The notes under the pieces: generated by a model
Database searches by the model: none
What the model was told of the DNA's origin: nothing
What the model saw: the letters and a program-made list of their open reading frames with translations, nothing else
DNA from: Candidatus Saccharicenans sp.
GTDB lineage: Bacteria > Acidobacteriota > Aminicenantia > Aminicenantales > Saccharicenantaceae
DNA: 64,000 nucleotides
Assembly: GCA_026414545.1 (NCBI GenBank)
Contig: JAOAIU010000001.1
Coordinates: 1 to 64,000 of the forward strand
Reading direction: 5' to 3'
Program-made: the position numbers and the translations under genes
In this document: piece after piece, positions 31,274 to 41,247 of the stretch
Layout: each line of letters begins with the position of its first letter
How positions within the stretch are numbered: the first letter of the stretch is position 1

Positions 31274-32242
31274 TTATTGTGAAAATACTAATTTTGCCCA
31301 GAGGTTGTCTTCAATGTTGCCGCCGCTGATTATGGCCACCAGTTTTTTCCCGGCAAAAAGCTCCGGATAAGACCGGATCCCAGCCAGGGACAGGGCTCCG
31401 GCTCCCTCCACCTGCTGACGGTGATGCCGGAAAGAAATGACGATGGCCTGAATGATGGCTTCCTCGGTCACGGTTAGGACCCGGTCAACATATTTCTGGA
31501 TGAGCCCAAAGGTCATAGAGCCTTCTTCCAGTCCACCGGCCACAGCGTCGGCGATGGTCGGCCTCTCTGGAAAATTATTCTCCAGGTACCCAAGCGATAG
31601 AGAGTGCTTTATGAAGGCAGAATTCTCAGGCTCTATTCCGGTAATCGTGATGGCCGGGTTTTTCTCTTTAAGATAGCTTGCTATCCCGGCAATCAAGCCC
31701 CCGCCACCCACGGGAACTACCACCTCTTGCACCTCTGGCCAGTCCCGAAAAATTTCCAGGCCACAGGTCCCCTGGCCGGCAATAACCTGCTCATCGTTGT
31801 AGGGTGAAACGAATAGCCGGCCGCTGAGTCCGGCTTCCTGGCGGGCCAGCTTTTCGGCCTGTTCGCATGGCCCGTCCACCATCCGCAGCCTGACCTGATA
31901 TTCTTCCAGGTATCGCCTCTTAACCTCTGAGATGGTATGGGGAACAAATAGTTCGAGAGCCAGACCTTCCTTCTGGCAGACCAGGGACACGGCCAGGCCA
32001 TGATTTCCGGTGGAAGCGGCCACCACTCCCCGCTGCCGGCACTGCTCCAGGTTGGCCAGAACCTTGTTGCTGGCACCGCGTATCTTAAAGGAACCTGTCG
32101 GCTGTGTGTTTTCCAGCTTCAGACATACCCGGCCTCGAAGTCGGGCCGAGAGCTCCAGCGATTCGGACAGCGGAGTCCAGAGAGCGTAGTCTCTGATTCT
32201 ATTGCTGGCTTCTTCCACCTGGCTTTTTAATGAGGTGCTCAT
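31274..32242 (-). CDS. Threonine/serine ammonia-lyase (PLP-dependent)
   Basis: TGSFKIRGASNK (PLP lysine), VAASTGNHGLAVS, VPVGGGGLIAG. Confidence 0.94.
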   Translation of the reverse strand: MSTSLKSQVEEASNRIRDYALWTPLSESLELSARLRGRVCLKLENTQPTGSFKIRGASNKVLANLEQCRQRGVVAASTGNHGLAVSLVCQKEGLALELFVPHTISEVKRRYLEEYQVRLRMVDGPCEQAEKLARQEAGLSGRLFVSPYNDEQVIAGQGTCGLEIFRDWPEVQEVVVPVGGGGLIAGIASYLKEKNPAITITGIEPENSAFIKHSLSLGYLENNFPERPTIADAVAGGLEEGSMTFGLIQKYVDRVLTVTEEAIIQAIVISFRHHRQQVEGAGALSLAGIRSYPELFAGKKLVAIISGGNIEDNLWAKLVFSQ

Positions 32243-32365
32243 CGAGTTCCGGTTCGTTTTCCTTTAACCTTCTTATAACATATGATAAAAATTTGACTCA
32301 AGTCCAATAATAAACTATATTTTGGGACTGAATCTCATTCAGAATGTTTTTCCGGACTACCTGCC

Positions 32366-32944
32366 ATGAAAGGAAAAAAGTTAACCAGCGCCTCCCGAAA
32401 AACAGCAAAGGCTCAGGATTCATTCCAAGGCTATGTTCAGGTTTATACCGGAGAGGGCAAGGGAAAGACCACGGCCGCCCTGGGCCTGGCCCTGAGAGCG
32501 GCTGGTCACGGTTTTAAGACCTATTTCGGACAATTTCTCAAAGGTCAGCCCAGCGGCGAAATCCTGGCGGCCAGAAAGCTATCCCCCCTTATCACCGTAG
32601 AGCAATTCGGCCGGAAAAAATTCCTGAAAATAACCGAAGATTTTGAAGAAGAAGATTACCGGCGGGCAGCGTCCGGGTTGAAAAGATGCCTGAAGGCCAT
32701 GCTCTCCGGCCAGTACCGCCTCATCGTGCTGGACGAGATTAATGTGGCCATAAATCTCGGCCTGTTGTCGGAAGGTCAGGTCCTGGAATTCCTGGACAGA
32801 AAGCCGGAGGGAGTGGAGGTGGTTCTGACCGGGCGCTATGCTCCCGAGTCCATCCTGGCCCGGGCTGACCTGGTCACCGAGATGGTCTGCCGGAAACACT
32901 ATTACGAAAAAGGGGTCAGGGCCAGAAAAGGCATTGAAAAATAA
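32366..32944 (+). CDS. cobO: Cob(I)yrinic acid a,c-diamide adenosyltransferase (CobO/BtuR type)
   Basis: VYTGEGKGKTTAALGLALRAAGHG P-loop; LIVLDEINVAI; VVLTGRYAP. Confidence 0.94.
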   Translation: MKGKKLTSASRKTAKAQDSFQGYVQVYTGEGKGKTTAALGLALRAAGHGFKTYFGQFLKGQPSGEILAARKLSPLITVEQFGRKKFLKITEDFEEEDYRRAASGLKRCLKAMLSGQYRLIVLDEINVAINLGLLSEGQVLEFLDRKPEGVEVVLTGRYAPESILARADLVTEMVCRKHYYEKGVRARKGIEK

Positions 32945-33140
32945 AAGGGGCAAATTAAAATTCAGCCGTAAACCGAGCCTGTCATAGAAAAAATGGTCAG
33001 TCTGAACAGTGGCGGCAGCACAGGCCAGGTAAATGGACTTGCAGATATTGTTCCGAGCTTCTCCAAAGGCTGCTTCTAAGCTTTAATATTTATTGAGTTT
33101 TGGATACGATATTCATTGATTTGATCATAGAGAACATGGC

Positions 33141-33518
33141 ATGATTCATCTAAGCCGCGATAGATTCCAGGAGCTGGTGGAGGAAGCCCTCAAGAACATT
33201 CCCCTCCCCTATGTCCGGCAGATGAAGAACGTGGCCGTGCTGGTGGAAGATTTTCCCCCGCCTGGACAGAATCTCCTTGGACTGTATCACGGAGTTCCGC
33301 TAAAGGACCGCGGTTCTTATTACGGGAATGTCCCGCCCGATGTCATCGTCCTTTATAAATTTCCGATCGAGAGCTTGTGTCAGAATGAGAACCAGGTTCG
33401 GGAAAAGATCCGGGAAGTCCTGTGGCACGAGGTCGGGCACTATTTCGGCCTGGACGAAAAGACGCTGCGTGAAATCGAAAGCAACAAGGCACATAAAAAA
33501 TCAGGCCGGACAGGTTGA
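33141..33518 (+). CDS. Zincin-like metallopeptidase family protein (PF06262)
   Basis: VLWHEVGHYFGLDEKTL HExxH motif; short cytosolic protein of the expected size. Confidence 0.9.
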   Translation: MIHLSRDRFQELVEEALKNIPLPYVRQMKNVAVLVEDFPPPGQNLLGLYHGVPLKDRGSYYGNVPPDVIVLYKFPIESLCQNENQVREKIREVLWHEVGHYFGLDEKTLREIESNKAHKKSGRTG

Positions 33519-33543
33519 TAATTGAAATGGGAGGAGCACAAAA

Positions 33544-34434
33544 ATGAAAAAAAGATTCAGTGGAATTTTCGCCGCCCTGACCACCCCTTTTACCGAAGGT
33601 CGGCTGGCGGTTGAAAGGTTCAAGGAAAATATTGAGAAATTCAACCGGACCGGACTGGCTGGCTATGTGGTCATGGGTTCAACTGGCGAAGCTCCGTTTG
33701 TTGACGATGAAGAATCAGAAATGCTGGTGAAAGAAGCCAGAAAAGCGTCCGACAGAGACAAGGTCATCATCGCCGGAACTGCCCGGGATTCGGCCGAATG
33801 GACGGTAAAAGTTACCAACCGGCTGGCTGAGGCTGGAGCCGAAGCCGCACTCATCAAGCCACCTTCTTATTATAAGAGTCGCATGAATTATGACGCGCTC
33901 AAGGCCTATTACTTGGAAGTGGCCGACAGGGCAGAGATTCCGGTCATCCTTTACAACATCCCTCAGAATACTCAAATCTGGCTGCCCCTGGAGCTGGTGC
34001 TCGAGCTCTCCAAACATGAAAATATTATCGGGCTGAAGGAAAGCGGCGGCAGCCTGGCCTATCTGAGTGAGGTGGTCAGCAAGGTATCTTCTGACTTCCA
34101 TTACTTTACCGGCTCGGGCAGCATTCTTTATTCGGCTCTGGACATGGGAGCCTGCGGGGCGATCCTGGCCCTGGCCAACGTGGCCCCAGAGTCATGCGTG
34201 AAGCTGTATGAGTTATTCACTGCTGGGAAAAAGGATGAAGCCCGCGAGCTCCAGTACAGGTTGATTCCATTGAACCGGGCTCTTACAGAAACTTATGGAA
34301 TTTCAGCAATTAAATATGCCCTGGACCGGCGCGGGTATTACGGCGGCCCCTGCCGCACTCCCCTGCTTCCTTTGGAAGAAAAAGCCCGGGTAAGCATAGA
34401 CATTTTATTAAAAGAGCTGGGCCTGCTCGAATAG
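33544..34434 (+). CDS. Dihydrodipicolinate synthase (DapA) family aldolase
   Basis: GSTGEAPFVDDEE, VILYNIPQNT, Schiff-base lysine in IIGLKESGG. Confidence 0.93.
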   Translation: MKKRFSGIFAALTTPFTEGRLAVERFKENIEKFNRTGLAGYVVMGSTGEAPFVDDEESEMLVKEARKASDRDKVIIAGTARDSAEWTVKVTNRLAEAGAEAALIKPPSYYKSRMNYDALKAYYLEVADRAEIPVILYNIPQNTQIWLPLELVLELSKHENIIGLKESGGSLAYLSEVVSKVSSDFHYFTGSGSILYSALDMGACGAILALANVAPESCVKLYELFTAGKKDEARELQYRLIPLNRALTETYGISAIKYALDRRGYYGGPCRTPLLPLEEKARVSIDILLKELGLLE

Positions 34435-34661
34435 GTCAAGCCGAAAAGGCCTAATTTTCTTTATCTTCGGGTCTAAACTTTTACGGTTATATTAGACAAC
34501 ACCGACGATCCCAACCGGAAGTAAAATTATCTTTTTCAGACCATCTGAATCCCTGGACTACAACTATCGGAGCACTAATTGGAGCAGCTCCCGGGATTCT
34601 ATCTCATTTTCAAGGGCTTTTTCTCTTCTTCCCAGGCTGCTTAGGATAATCCTTATGTATT

Positions 34662-34693
34662 TTTAAAAAAACAGAGCCTGGTGATAACCAGGC
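34662..34693 (-). terminator. Rho-independent terminator, probably of the SRP RNA
   Basis: GCCTGGT-(4 nt)-ACCAGGC stem at 34676-34693; minus-strand T-run corresponds to 34665-34671; lies 72 nt past the SRP RNA 3' end. Confidence 0.65.
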
Positions 34694-34765
34694 AGGAGTT
34701 GTCGGTGGTTTTTAGATATCGGCAGTCCGACTTATGACGAGGCTTGAGAAAACCTTAAGATTAGA

Positions 34766-35043
<278 letters not shown>

Positions 35044-35048
35044 TTAAA

Positions 35049-35054
35049 ATTATA
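35049..35054 (-). promoter_or_regulatory. Putative -10 box (TATAAT) of the SRP RNA gene
   Basis: Perfect TATAAT on the minus strand, 5 nt upstream of the first G of the SRP RNA; the -35 is not convincing. Confidence 0.55.
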
Positions 35055-35133
35055 ACATAATAGAAGCTTGTTTTGTGTTATTCTCTTTTTATCCTGTGCT
35101 CTTAGCTTAAAATTTCGCTTTTAGATTCAATTA

Positions 35134-35679
35134 TCAGGCCGACCCGCTGTCCATTCTAGGGCTGATAATAAAAGCACCCTTGTTGCTCTTAATCTCTCCG
35201 CCACCGGGTTCCCATTTCCAGATTAGCTCAAAATCAAATTTAACTTCATTCTTATTCCCGGCACCAGAAGCCGAAAATTTCTTTATCTCTTCATTAAGCA
35301 CCAGCGAAGCTCCTTTTTTTAAGGGAAATTTCTCAGGATGCTTTGGCTTGATGGTGAACCTGAAAACCAGGGGTCTGGAAGCCCGACCACTCTGTTCCTG
35401 TGGTTGAGGCATGGTGAAAGAAAATTTCCATTTGATATCAGGAAGCTGTCCACCCCTGACGTTTCCGGGTTTGGGAATTACCTCGCCGGGAATCTCATTA
35501 TTAACCGAGGTGCTGAAGCTCACCACGCCTCTCTCAATCCTTTCCACGGCAATTTCAATCTTTTCCATCACCAGCTCACTTCCAGCCCCAGATACAGTTA
35601 GGGGTTGAGGTTGTGCCCAGGCCATCGAAGCCAGGGTGAAGACTAAAACTCCTAACAGTAAAGATTTCAAATGCCCCAT
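35134..35679 (-). CDS. Exported protein of unknown function
   Basis: Signal peptide MGHLKSLLLGVLVFTLASMAWAQ; 181 aa. Confidence 0.75.
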   Translation of the reverse strand: MGHLKSLLLGVLVFTLASMAWAQPQPLTVSGAGSELVMEKIEIAVERIERGVVSFSTSVNNEIPGEVIPKPGNVRGGQLPDIKWKFSFTMPQPQEQSGRASRPLVFRFTIKPKHPEKFPLKKGASLVLNEEIKKFSASGAGNKNEVKFDFELIWKWEPGGGEIKSNKGAFIISPRMDSGSA

Positions 35680-35778
35680 GCTAGCCTCCTTTATATTAAT
35701 TTTAAAACCAAATCAAAAAATCTCAATAGTTACAATTTCTGTAAAGCTCGTAAAACACGATCAAGAAAATTCATATCC

Positions 35779-35938
35779 GGGCGGGGTTGGCGGACGGCTC
35801 TTTGGGCAGGGCCCAAACCTTCATCGTGCCGAGAAACGAACCTGGCCAGAAGACTGACAGCCTCGGCCGGGAATTCAGCCCCACTGGAGCGGGTTGTGGG
35901 TACAGGGCATCGCTCGTTTCCCGCTTAGCATAGCTACC
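35779..35938 (-). pseudogene. Truncated SRP RNA paralogue (5'/Alu part only)
   Basis: About 144 of 160 positions match 34884-35043 without gaps; a 42-nt block is identical; similarity stops just before the GGACCGGAAGG S-domain core. Confidence 0.9.
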
Positions 35939-36011
35939 TGTTCGGTTACAGCAAATTTTCCCTGTTTAATCGGGCAACAAAATAAATATTCTATTGTTTT
36001 CATATATTCAT

Positions 36012-36593
36012 TTATTTTTTCTTTACTTCCTGAATCATCGGAATCATTTTGGGTGAAATTCCATAGGTCTCCAGGTAAACGCGCCCGTTGGTCACATCAA
36101 ACTTAATCTGGGCATCCTCATAGAAGCGTCCCTCCCCTTTTCCCTTTTCATTCAGTTTGAGCTCCATGACCATAAAGTAGTACCGGCCGGTGCCGAGCTG
36201 AGTTCCCTGGGACCAGGGCTCACGCCGAAAGACCAGGATTATTTTTTTCTTTCCCGATTCATCTGGCTGAACCTGGGCCATATGAATGGTTAGATTATAA
36301 CCCCGGGCATACAGAAAGCGGACCACTCCCTTCTTAGTAGCTTTGAATAAATCCAAAAAAGCCTCGACTCCAGACCTGGCCATGACTTCATTAAATTGAA
36401 TTATCTCCTCCGGGGAGGTCCAGGAATCCACTTCAATTAATATTTCCACGGCTGGCGGTTCTATCGGTGCTCTTTCGGTTAACATTCGACCGCGGAAGAC
36501 CTCCCTGGCCAGAATCTGCCCCGCCAGCAAACAAATCATAACCATAAAAACAAAGCCGACCTTAAGGACACCCAGTTGCTTGTTGATGCTCAT
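36012..36593 (-). CDS. Exported protein of unknown function
   Basis: Hydrophobic N-terminus; GGAGGT 6 nt upstream of the ATG at 36593. Confidence 0.75.
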   Translation of the reverse strand: MSINKQLGVLKVGFVFMVMICLLAGQILAREVFRGRMLTERAPIEPPAVEILIEVDSWTSPEEIIQFNEVMARSGVEAFLDLFKATKKGVVRFLYARGYNLTIHMAQVQPDESGKKKIILVFRREPWSQGTQLGTGRYYFMVMELKLNEKGKGEGRFYEDAQIKFDVTNGRVYLETYGISPKMIPMIQEVKKK

Positions 36594-36856
36594 CACCAAA
36601 CCTCCGACCACATATTTTCCCCGAATATTTCAAAAGCTCTAAGGCGTCTCTAGAAATGAGACCAGCGCTGCCTTCTTCGCTAACTTTCAGGACTCGACTT
36701 CCGCCCTCTTTGGCCACTGCCATAACCACCAGACCTCGTTTCACCGCTCTCCAGGCCACCGGAATATTCAGCAGATAGCCGCCAGCAAGGGTGAACCGTT
36801 CTCGGCCCGCCCACCCGGCCGCCATAATTCTCTGGCTAAGCTTATAGCTTCTTTTC

Positions 36857-39451
36857 TTACAGGCCCTCAGGATACAAAATAGCATTCAGCAGGAACTTGT
36901 AGGTGCCGTGGCTCTGGGCCCGGTGCTGAGCCCGGATTCCGATCAGGGCAATATGTCCTTTCTTGAGCTTGGTGTCCACCACCGCCGCTTTCCGTGCCAG
37001 GTAATCCTGGCCAAGGAGCCAGCCGCTCATCAGGATACCATCTTCAGGATAATAGGCAACAACTTTTCGGTCCCAGTCAGCCGGCGGCGTCCAGGTTTCA
37101 AAGGCCAGGCTCTGGGAAAAGATGGCCCCAACTTCTTCCTCAAACCCATAACCAAGCGGCGAAGTATTATCCACCTTAAGTTTGAGAATTGAAGTGGGAC
37201 AGAAGAATTTTGTCCGGTCAACCCCGCTTAACACGTTTCGGGCTGGAGCGCCCAGTTCCCTGGTGGCCAGCTCTGCCGCCTGGTTCAGGGTGATCAACAT
37301 CCCACCCTCTTCCACAAAGGCCTTGACCGCCTCGATACCTTCCTTATCTATGCCACCTTCGTATTCTGGCGGGGTGGTCCCGGCCCTGAACATACGGGCA
37401 AATTCAGACTGCTGCCCGGGACGGCCGGTCTTGATGACATCAACGTTTTCGCTGGCAAAAATCAGCACGTCATAGTTAGCTTTAAGATTGACCTTCTTGT
37501 CTTTCGTCCCTTTGAAATCCTTATTGTGGAGTACGGTGTAATCCAGGCCCAGGTCATCCAGCATGTACCTGGTCCAGCCTTCGTCCATATTGCCGCGCCA
37601 GGACTGATAGATGGCCACCCGCGGGAATTTCAGCGCTGCTTTTTCCAGGCCAGCCACATCAGCCAGACCTCTGACCGGAACAGGCCACTTAGCCAGCAGG
37701 TTGTCCAGAGTCTTTCTGGCTTCGGCCGTATTTTTGAAGATAAAGGCTCCAGCCGGCCAAGTCACCTCGGATGTCTTTATTTCTGACTTTGTTCTCCACA
37801 CTTCCGTTTTATTCTTAAGCAAGCCGAAAGCTACGGCGTAAGAGGCGTTGAGGCGCGGGTCGAGCACCAGATAAGCCGAATCCGGCACCGAGGCCTTCGG
37901 GTATTCAACCTGGCTGACCATGGTCAGCGGCACTTCAAAGGGTTTATCTATCTGGTCGCAGCGCACACCCATCTGGAGCGGAAGCGTCCAGGCGGCGTTG
38001 TCATAGGGAGGAACCGGCGGCCCGCCGGGATACTGTCGAAGGTCCGGATATTTCTGCCTCTCCAGCAAAGCCCAGGCATAGGCTTTATAGGGTTGAGCCA
38101 GCAAAACCACGAAGGAGCCGGCCGGATAATACTTTCCGTCGGCAATAAAATCCCTGGAAGCCTGATGGACTTCGACTCCGCCGAATCGCAGGATTTCAAT
38201 CATCTTGAGTGTGGTCAGGTAATCAGCTTGATCCTTTGGGATAACAAAAGCATAGGGCTGATTCTTTTCTTTAACTTCAATGCTCCGCCTGGCCATAAGA
38301 TAAGAATTAAACAGGAAATCTTCCTTGTTCAGCCAGGCAGTTTTGACCAGGCTCTTGGAAACTATTAACTCATAATCCACGATGTCGCGCAGCCGCCACC
38401 AGCCACCCGGCCAGGGGTCGATGAAGTCCATTCTTTTTTCATAGTATTCATCCGGAACTTCCGTGGGTTCGATGTAGATGGGGCTGGCCACCCGGACCGA
38501 AGCTGCCTCGCTCAGCAGTCCGACCACGTTGTGCAGCCAGGAAGTATCGTCGCAGGCCCCGATCCACCAGCCGGTATAGCTGCGGCCGTGTACCACGCCC
38601 TTATAGCCGTGCTTTTGCAGGTCGTAGGCCATATTGATACCGCACAGGTTCACGCTGCGCCACAGCAGCGGCTGAACATTGGGCAGCGGCGGGTCCATGA
38701 AGGGCGGGACAAAAATCCTGGCTCCGTTGGAACCCATCTGATGCTCATCTATATGAATCTGCGGAAACCAGTCATGGTATAGGACTTTCGTTACCGCTCG
38801 GGTCTCAACCAGGTTAAACATGAAAAAGTCGCGATTGTTATCATGACCGGCATAGGGATGATACAGCCAGGGCAGGTTGCCGCCTTCATACTGGGTGCCA
38901 AGATACTTGCGGTACCAGTCCACCACCATCTGGTGGCCGTCAGGATTTATGGTTGGCACCAGCAGCAAGATGACATCTTTAAGAGCCCGGTTGAGGTCGA
39001 AAAAGCCTTGGCCGGTGACCAGGTCGTAAGCCAGCTCCATGGACATCTGGGAAGCAGCGATTTCCGTGGAATGAAGCGAGCAGGTAATCAGCACAATGGC
39101 TTTCCCTTCCCTGGCCAGCTGGCGGGCCTGTTCTTCGCTGAGACCGCGACTATCCTTGAGCCGCCTGGATATTTCCCGGTAGCGGTCGAGATTCTTCAGG
39201 TTCTCCTCATCAGAAATGACGGCCATGACCATGTCTTTGCCCAGGGTGGTCTTACCGATGTTAACCAGGGTGAGCTTCGGAGATTCCTTATCCAGCAGCT
39301 CAAAGTAGGCTTTAATCTGGTTATAATCAGCCAGTTTCTTGTCCTCGCCAACCCGGTGTCCGAGGAATTTATCGGGCGGAGTCTGGGCCAGGACAGGAAA
39401 AGAAAATATAAACAGGAGAATGATGATTGCCAGTTTATTGAATCTGGTCAT
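36857..39451 (-). CDS. M14 family zinc carboxypeptidase, secreted
   Basis: Signal peptide; CSLHSTEIAAS (HxxE), PTINPDGHQM, HAGHDNNRDFFMFN, IHIDEHQMG. Confidence 0.93.
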   Translation of the reverse strand: MTRFNKLAIIILLFIFSFPVLAQTPPDKFLGHRVGEDKKLADYNQIKAYFELLDKESPKLTLVNIGKTTLGKDMVMAVISDEENLKNLDRYREISRRLKDSRGLSEEQARQLAREGKAIVLITCSLHSTEIAASQMSMELAYDLVTGQGFFDLNRALKDVILLLVPTINPDGHQMVVDWYRKYLGTQYEGGNLPWLYHPYAGHDNNRDFFMFNLVETRAVTKVLYHDWFPQIHIDEHQMGSNGARIFVPPFMDPPLPNVQPLLWRSVNLCGINMAYDLQKHGYKGVVHGRSYTGWWIGACDDTSWLHNVVGLLSEAASVRVASPIYIEPTEVPDEYYEKRMDFIDPWPGGWWRLRDIVDYELIVSKSLVKTAWLNKEDFLFNSYLMARRSIEVKEKNQPYAFVIPKDQADYLTTLKMIEILRFGGVEVHQASRDFIADGKYYPAGSFVVLLAQPYKAYAWALLERQKYPDLRQYPGGPPVPPYDNAAWTLPLQMGVRCDQIDKPFEVPLTMVSQVEYPKASVPDSAYLVLDPRLNASYAVAFGLLKNKTEVWRTKSEIKTSEVTWPAGAFIFKNTAEARKTLDNLLAKWPVPVRGLADVAGLEKAALKFPRVAIYQSWRGNMDEGWTRYMLDDLGLDYTVLHNKDFKGTKDKKVNLKANYDVLIFASENVDVIKTGRPGQQSEFARMFRAGTTPPEYEGGIDKEGIEAVKAFVEEGGMLITLNQAAELATRELGAPARNVLSGVDRTKFFCPTSILKLKVDNTSPLGYGFEEEVGAIFSQSLAFETWTPPADWDRKVVAYYPEDGILMSGWLLGQDYLARKAAVVDTKLKKGHIALIGIRAQHRAQSHGTYKFLLNAILYPEGL

Positions 39452-39851
39452 CTGAAAACCTCCTTCTCATTTCATCAGTTCTAATCTTTTTACCACCCTG
39501 AAAAATTACAGTCAACCTAATTTTTGATCGCGAATATCTTCGTTTAGTTCCTGAAATGGCGGACAGGCGCGGCTGAACGCAGGAATAAATGGATTCGGGC
39601 AGGCGGGGATATTCGAATACCGGATAAAGAAGGGCCTGCACCCTATGCAATCCAGTTAGACTTCGGGGCAGGATTCGCCTTTATGTTCATCAAAATCCAG
39701 CCCGAGAAACCCACACTCTTAGGGCTGTGGTCAGCTTCAGAACAGCAATTGTAACCGCCAAGCAGCCAGGCAGTCTGAACGCACCTCGAGATTACAAGTC
39801 AATCTGGAAACATGTTTTTAAATCAGGCCCGCTGCCAGGTTTTCCCGCGGG

Positions 39852-40541
39852 CTAATCGCGGGATTGGCGAATCAGTATCATTCTCAGCAACTGGATAGCG
39901 GCCATGGCCGTGGAAGCCACGTAGGTCAGGGCCGCTGCCCTGAGAACAGAACGGGCTCCGCTCAGCTCGGCAGCATTCAGGAATCCGCGTTCCCTGAGAA
40001 TGGCCAGAGCCCTACGCGAGGCGTCAAATTCCACCGGCAGGGTAATTACCGTGAACAGGACGGCTGCGCTGAACAGCAGGATGCCGATATCCATCAAGAT
40101 TTTGGTCCCGCCACCGCTGAAAATCAGGCCGATAAAGAACAGGGGAAAGGCCAGGTTGGAACCCAGGCTGGCAATCGGGTAAAAGGCATTGCGCATCATC
40201 AGGAAAGAGTACTTCTGAGCGTGCTGGATGGCATGACCAGCTTCGTGAGCAGCTACCCCCAGGGCGGCGATGGAAGTGCTGTGAAAGACGCTATCCGACA
40301 ACCTGAGCACCTTCTTTCTGGGGTCATAATGGTCGGTCAGGTGTCCAGGCACCCGCTCAATACTGACCTCACTGGCCGGACTGTAACGGAGAATTTCAGA
40401 AACAGCCTCGGCCGCGGTCAGCCTGGAGGCGGAGGAAACCTGGCTGAATCGGGCAAAGGTGCTTTTCACCTTGCTCTGGGCATACAGAGCAAAGATAAGA
40501 GCTGGAATCAATAGCCAGAAAGTATAATCAAAATAGAACAT
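39852..40541 (-). CDS. Zinc metallopeptidase, YugP-like membrane family
   Basis: LGVAAHEAGHAIQHAQKYSFLMMRNAFYP; LPVEFDASRRAL; TM segments. Confidence 0.94.
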   Translation of the reverse strand: MFYFDYTFWLLIPALIFALYAQSKVKSTFARFSQVSSASRLTAAEAVSEILRYSPASEVSIERVPGHLTDHYDPRKKVLRLSDSVFHSTSIAALGVAAHEAGHAIQHAQKYSFLMMRNAFYPIASLGSNLAFPLFFIGLIFSGGGTKILMDIGILLFSAAVLFTVITLPVEFDASRRALAILRERGFLNAAELSGARSVLRAAALTYVASTAMAAIQLLRMILIRQSRD

Positions 40542-40607
40542 CTTATTTCCTCCCGATTAATTCATTTTAGCCGAAAAATGCGATTTGTAAACGGGCCGGC
40601 CAGCAGA

Positions 40608-41012
40608 TTAAAGCTTCTGGGCAGAGTTTTCCAGAATTTTCATCGCCCGGTCGATGTTAGAAACGTCCATGACCACAGCCACCCTGTCGCCGGTCTGGCT
40701 CAACGTGCCATAGCAGTACTCTATGTTTATTCCCTCATCTCCGATCCTGGTGGCCACCTCCCCCAACGCTCCTGGCCTGTTATCAAGATGAATGAGCAGG
40801 ACATCGCGCATGTCCGTGGTGTAATTAAGTTTATTGAGGACCTTGATGGCTTTGTTAAGATTCTTGGTATATATCTTGGCCGAATCCTGGAAGACCCCGA
40901 TGGCTTCGACATTTATTTCGTTTTCGGCCAGCTGGCAGAGAAGCTCGCCCAGGACCGAGGGCTTGTTTTCCAGAAGCACAAAAATTTCGGTAATTCTTTC
41001 AAAATCCATCAT
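40608..41012 (-). CDS. ACT domain protein
   Basis: EIFVLLENKPSVLGELLCQLAENEINVEAIG and second repeat VLLIHLDNRPGALGEVATRIGDEGINIEYCYG. Confidence 0.92.
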   Translation of the reverse strand: MMDFERITEIFVLLENKPSVLGELLCQLAENEINVEAIGVFQDSAKIYTKNLNKAIKVLNKLNYTTDMRDVLLIHLDNRPGALGEVATRIGDEGINIEYCYGTLSQTGDRVAVVMDVSNIDRAMKILENSAQKL

Positions 41013-41247
41013 AACCTCCGAATGCTATTTATTCCCCTGTAAATAGCCTGCACCTTATTTTTATCCCAAAGCCCGTAGATTTGCAACAAGATTTTTGCCG
41101 GGCGTTTCGCGCCGAGTCATTTTTATTATTCGGAGAGCCTAATTTCTAAGTAAGTGGGCGGACCAATAAGACTGTTTCCATGTCCTGGCCGGCGCCTAAG
41201 AAAAATTGCCAAGATTATTGGGATAGGTGATCTAACCCCGCAGCTTT

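Noticed and set aside
36562-36885. 107-aa minus-strand ORF between the M14 peptidase and the exported protein
   Set aside because: Overlaps both neighbours out of frame, with no signal or motif. It fills a 250-nt gap, so a real small gene is not excluded.
39548-39754. Start-less open frame reading WIRAGGDIRIPDKEGPAPYAIQLDFGAGFAFMFIKIQPEKPTLLG
   Set aside because: It looks protein-like, but about 69 open codons are expected by chance, there is no start codon, and no family is recognised.
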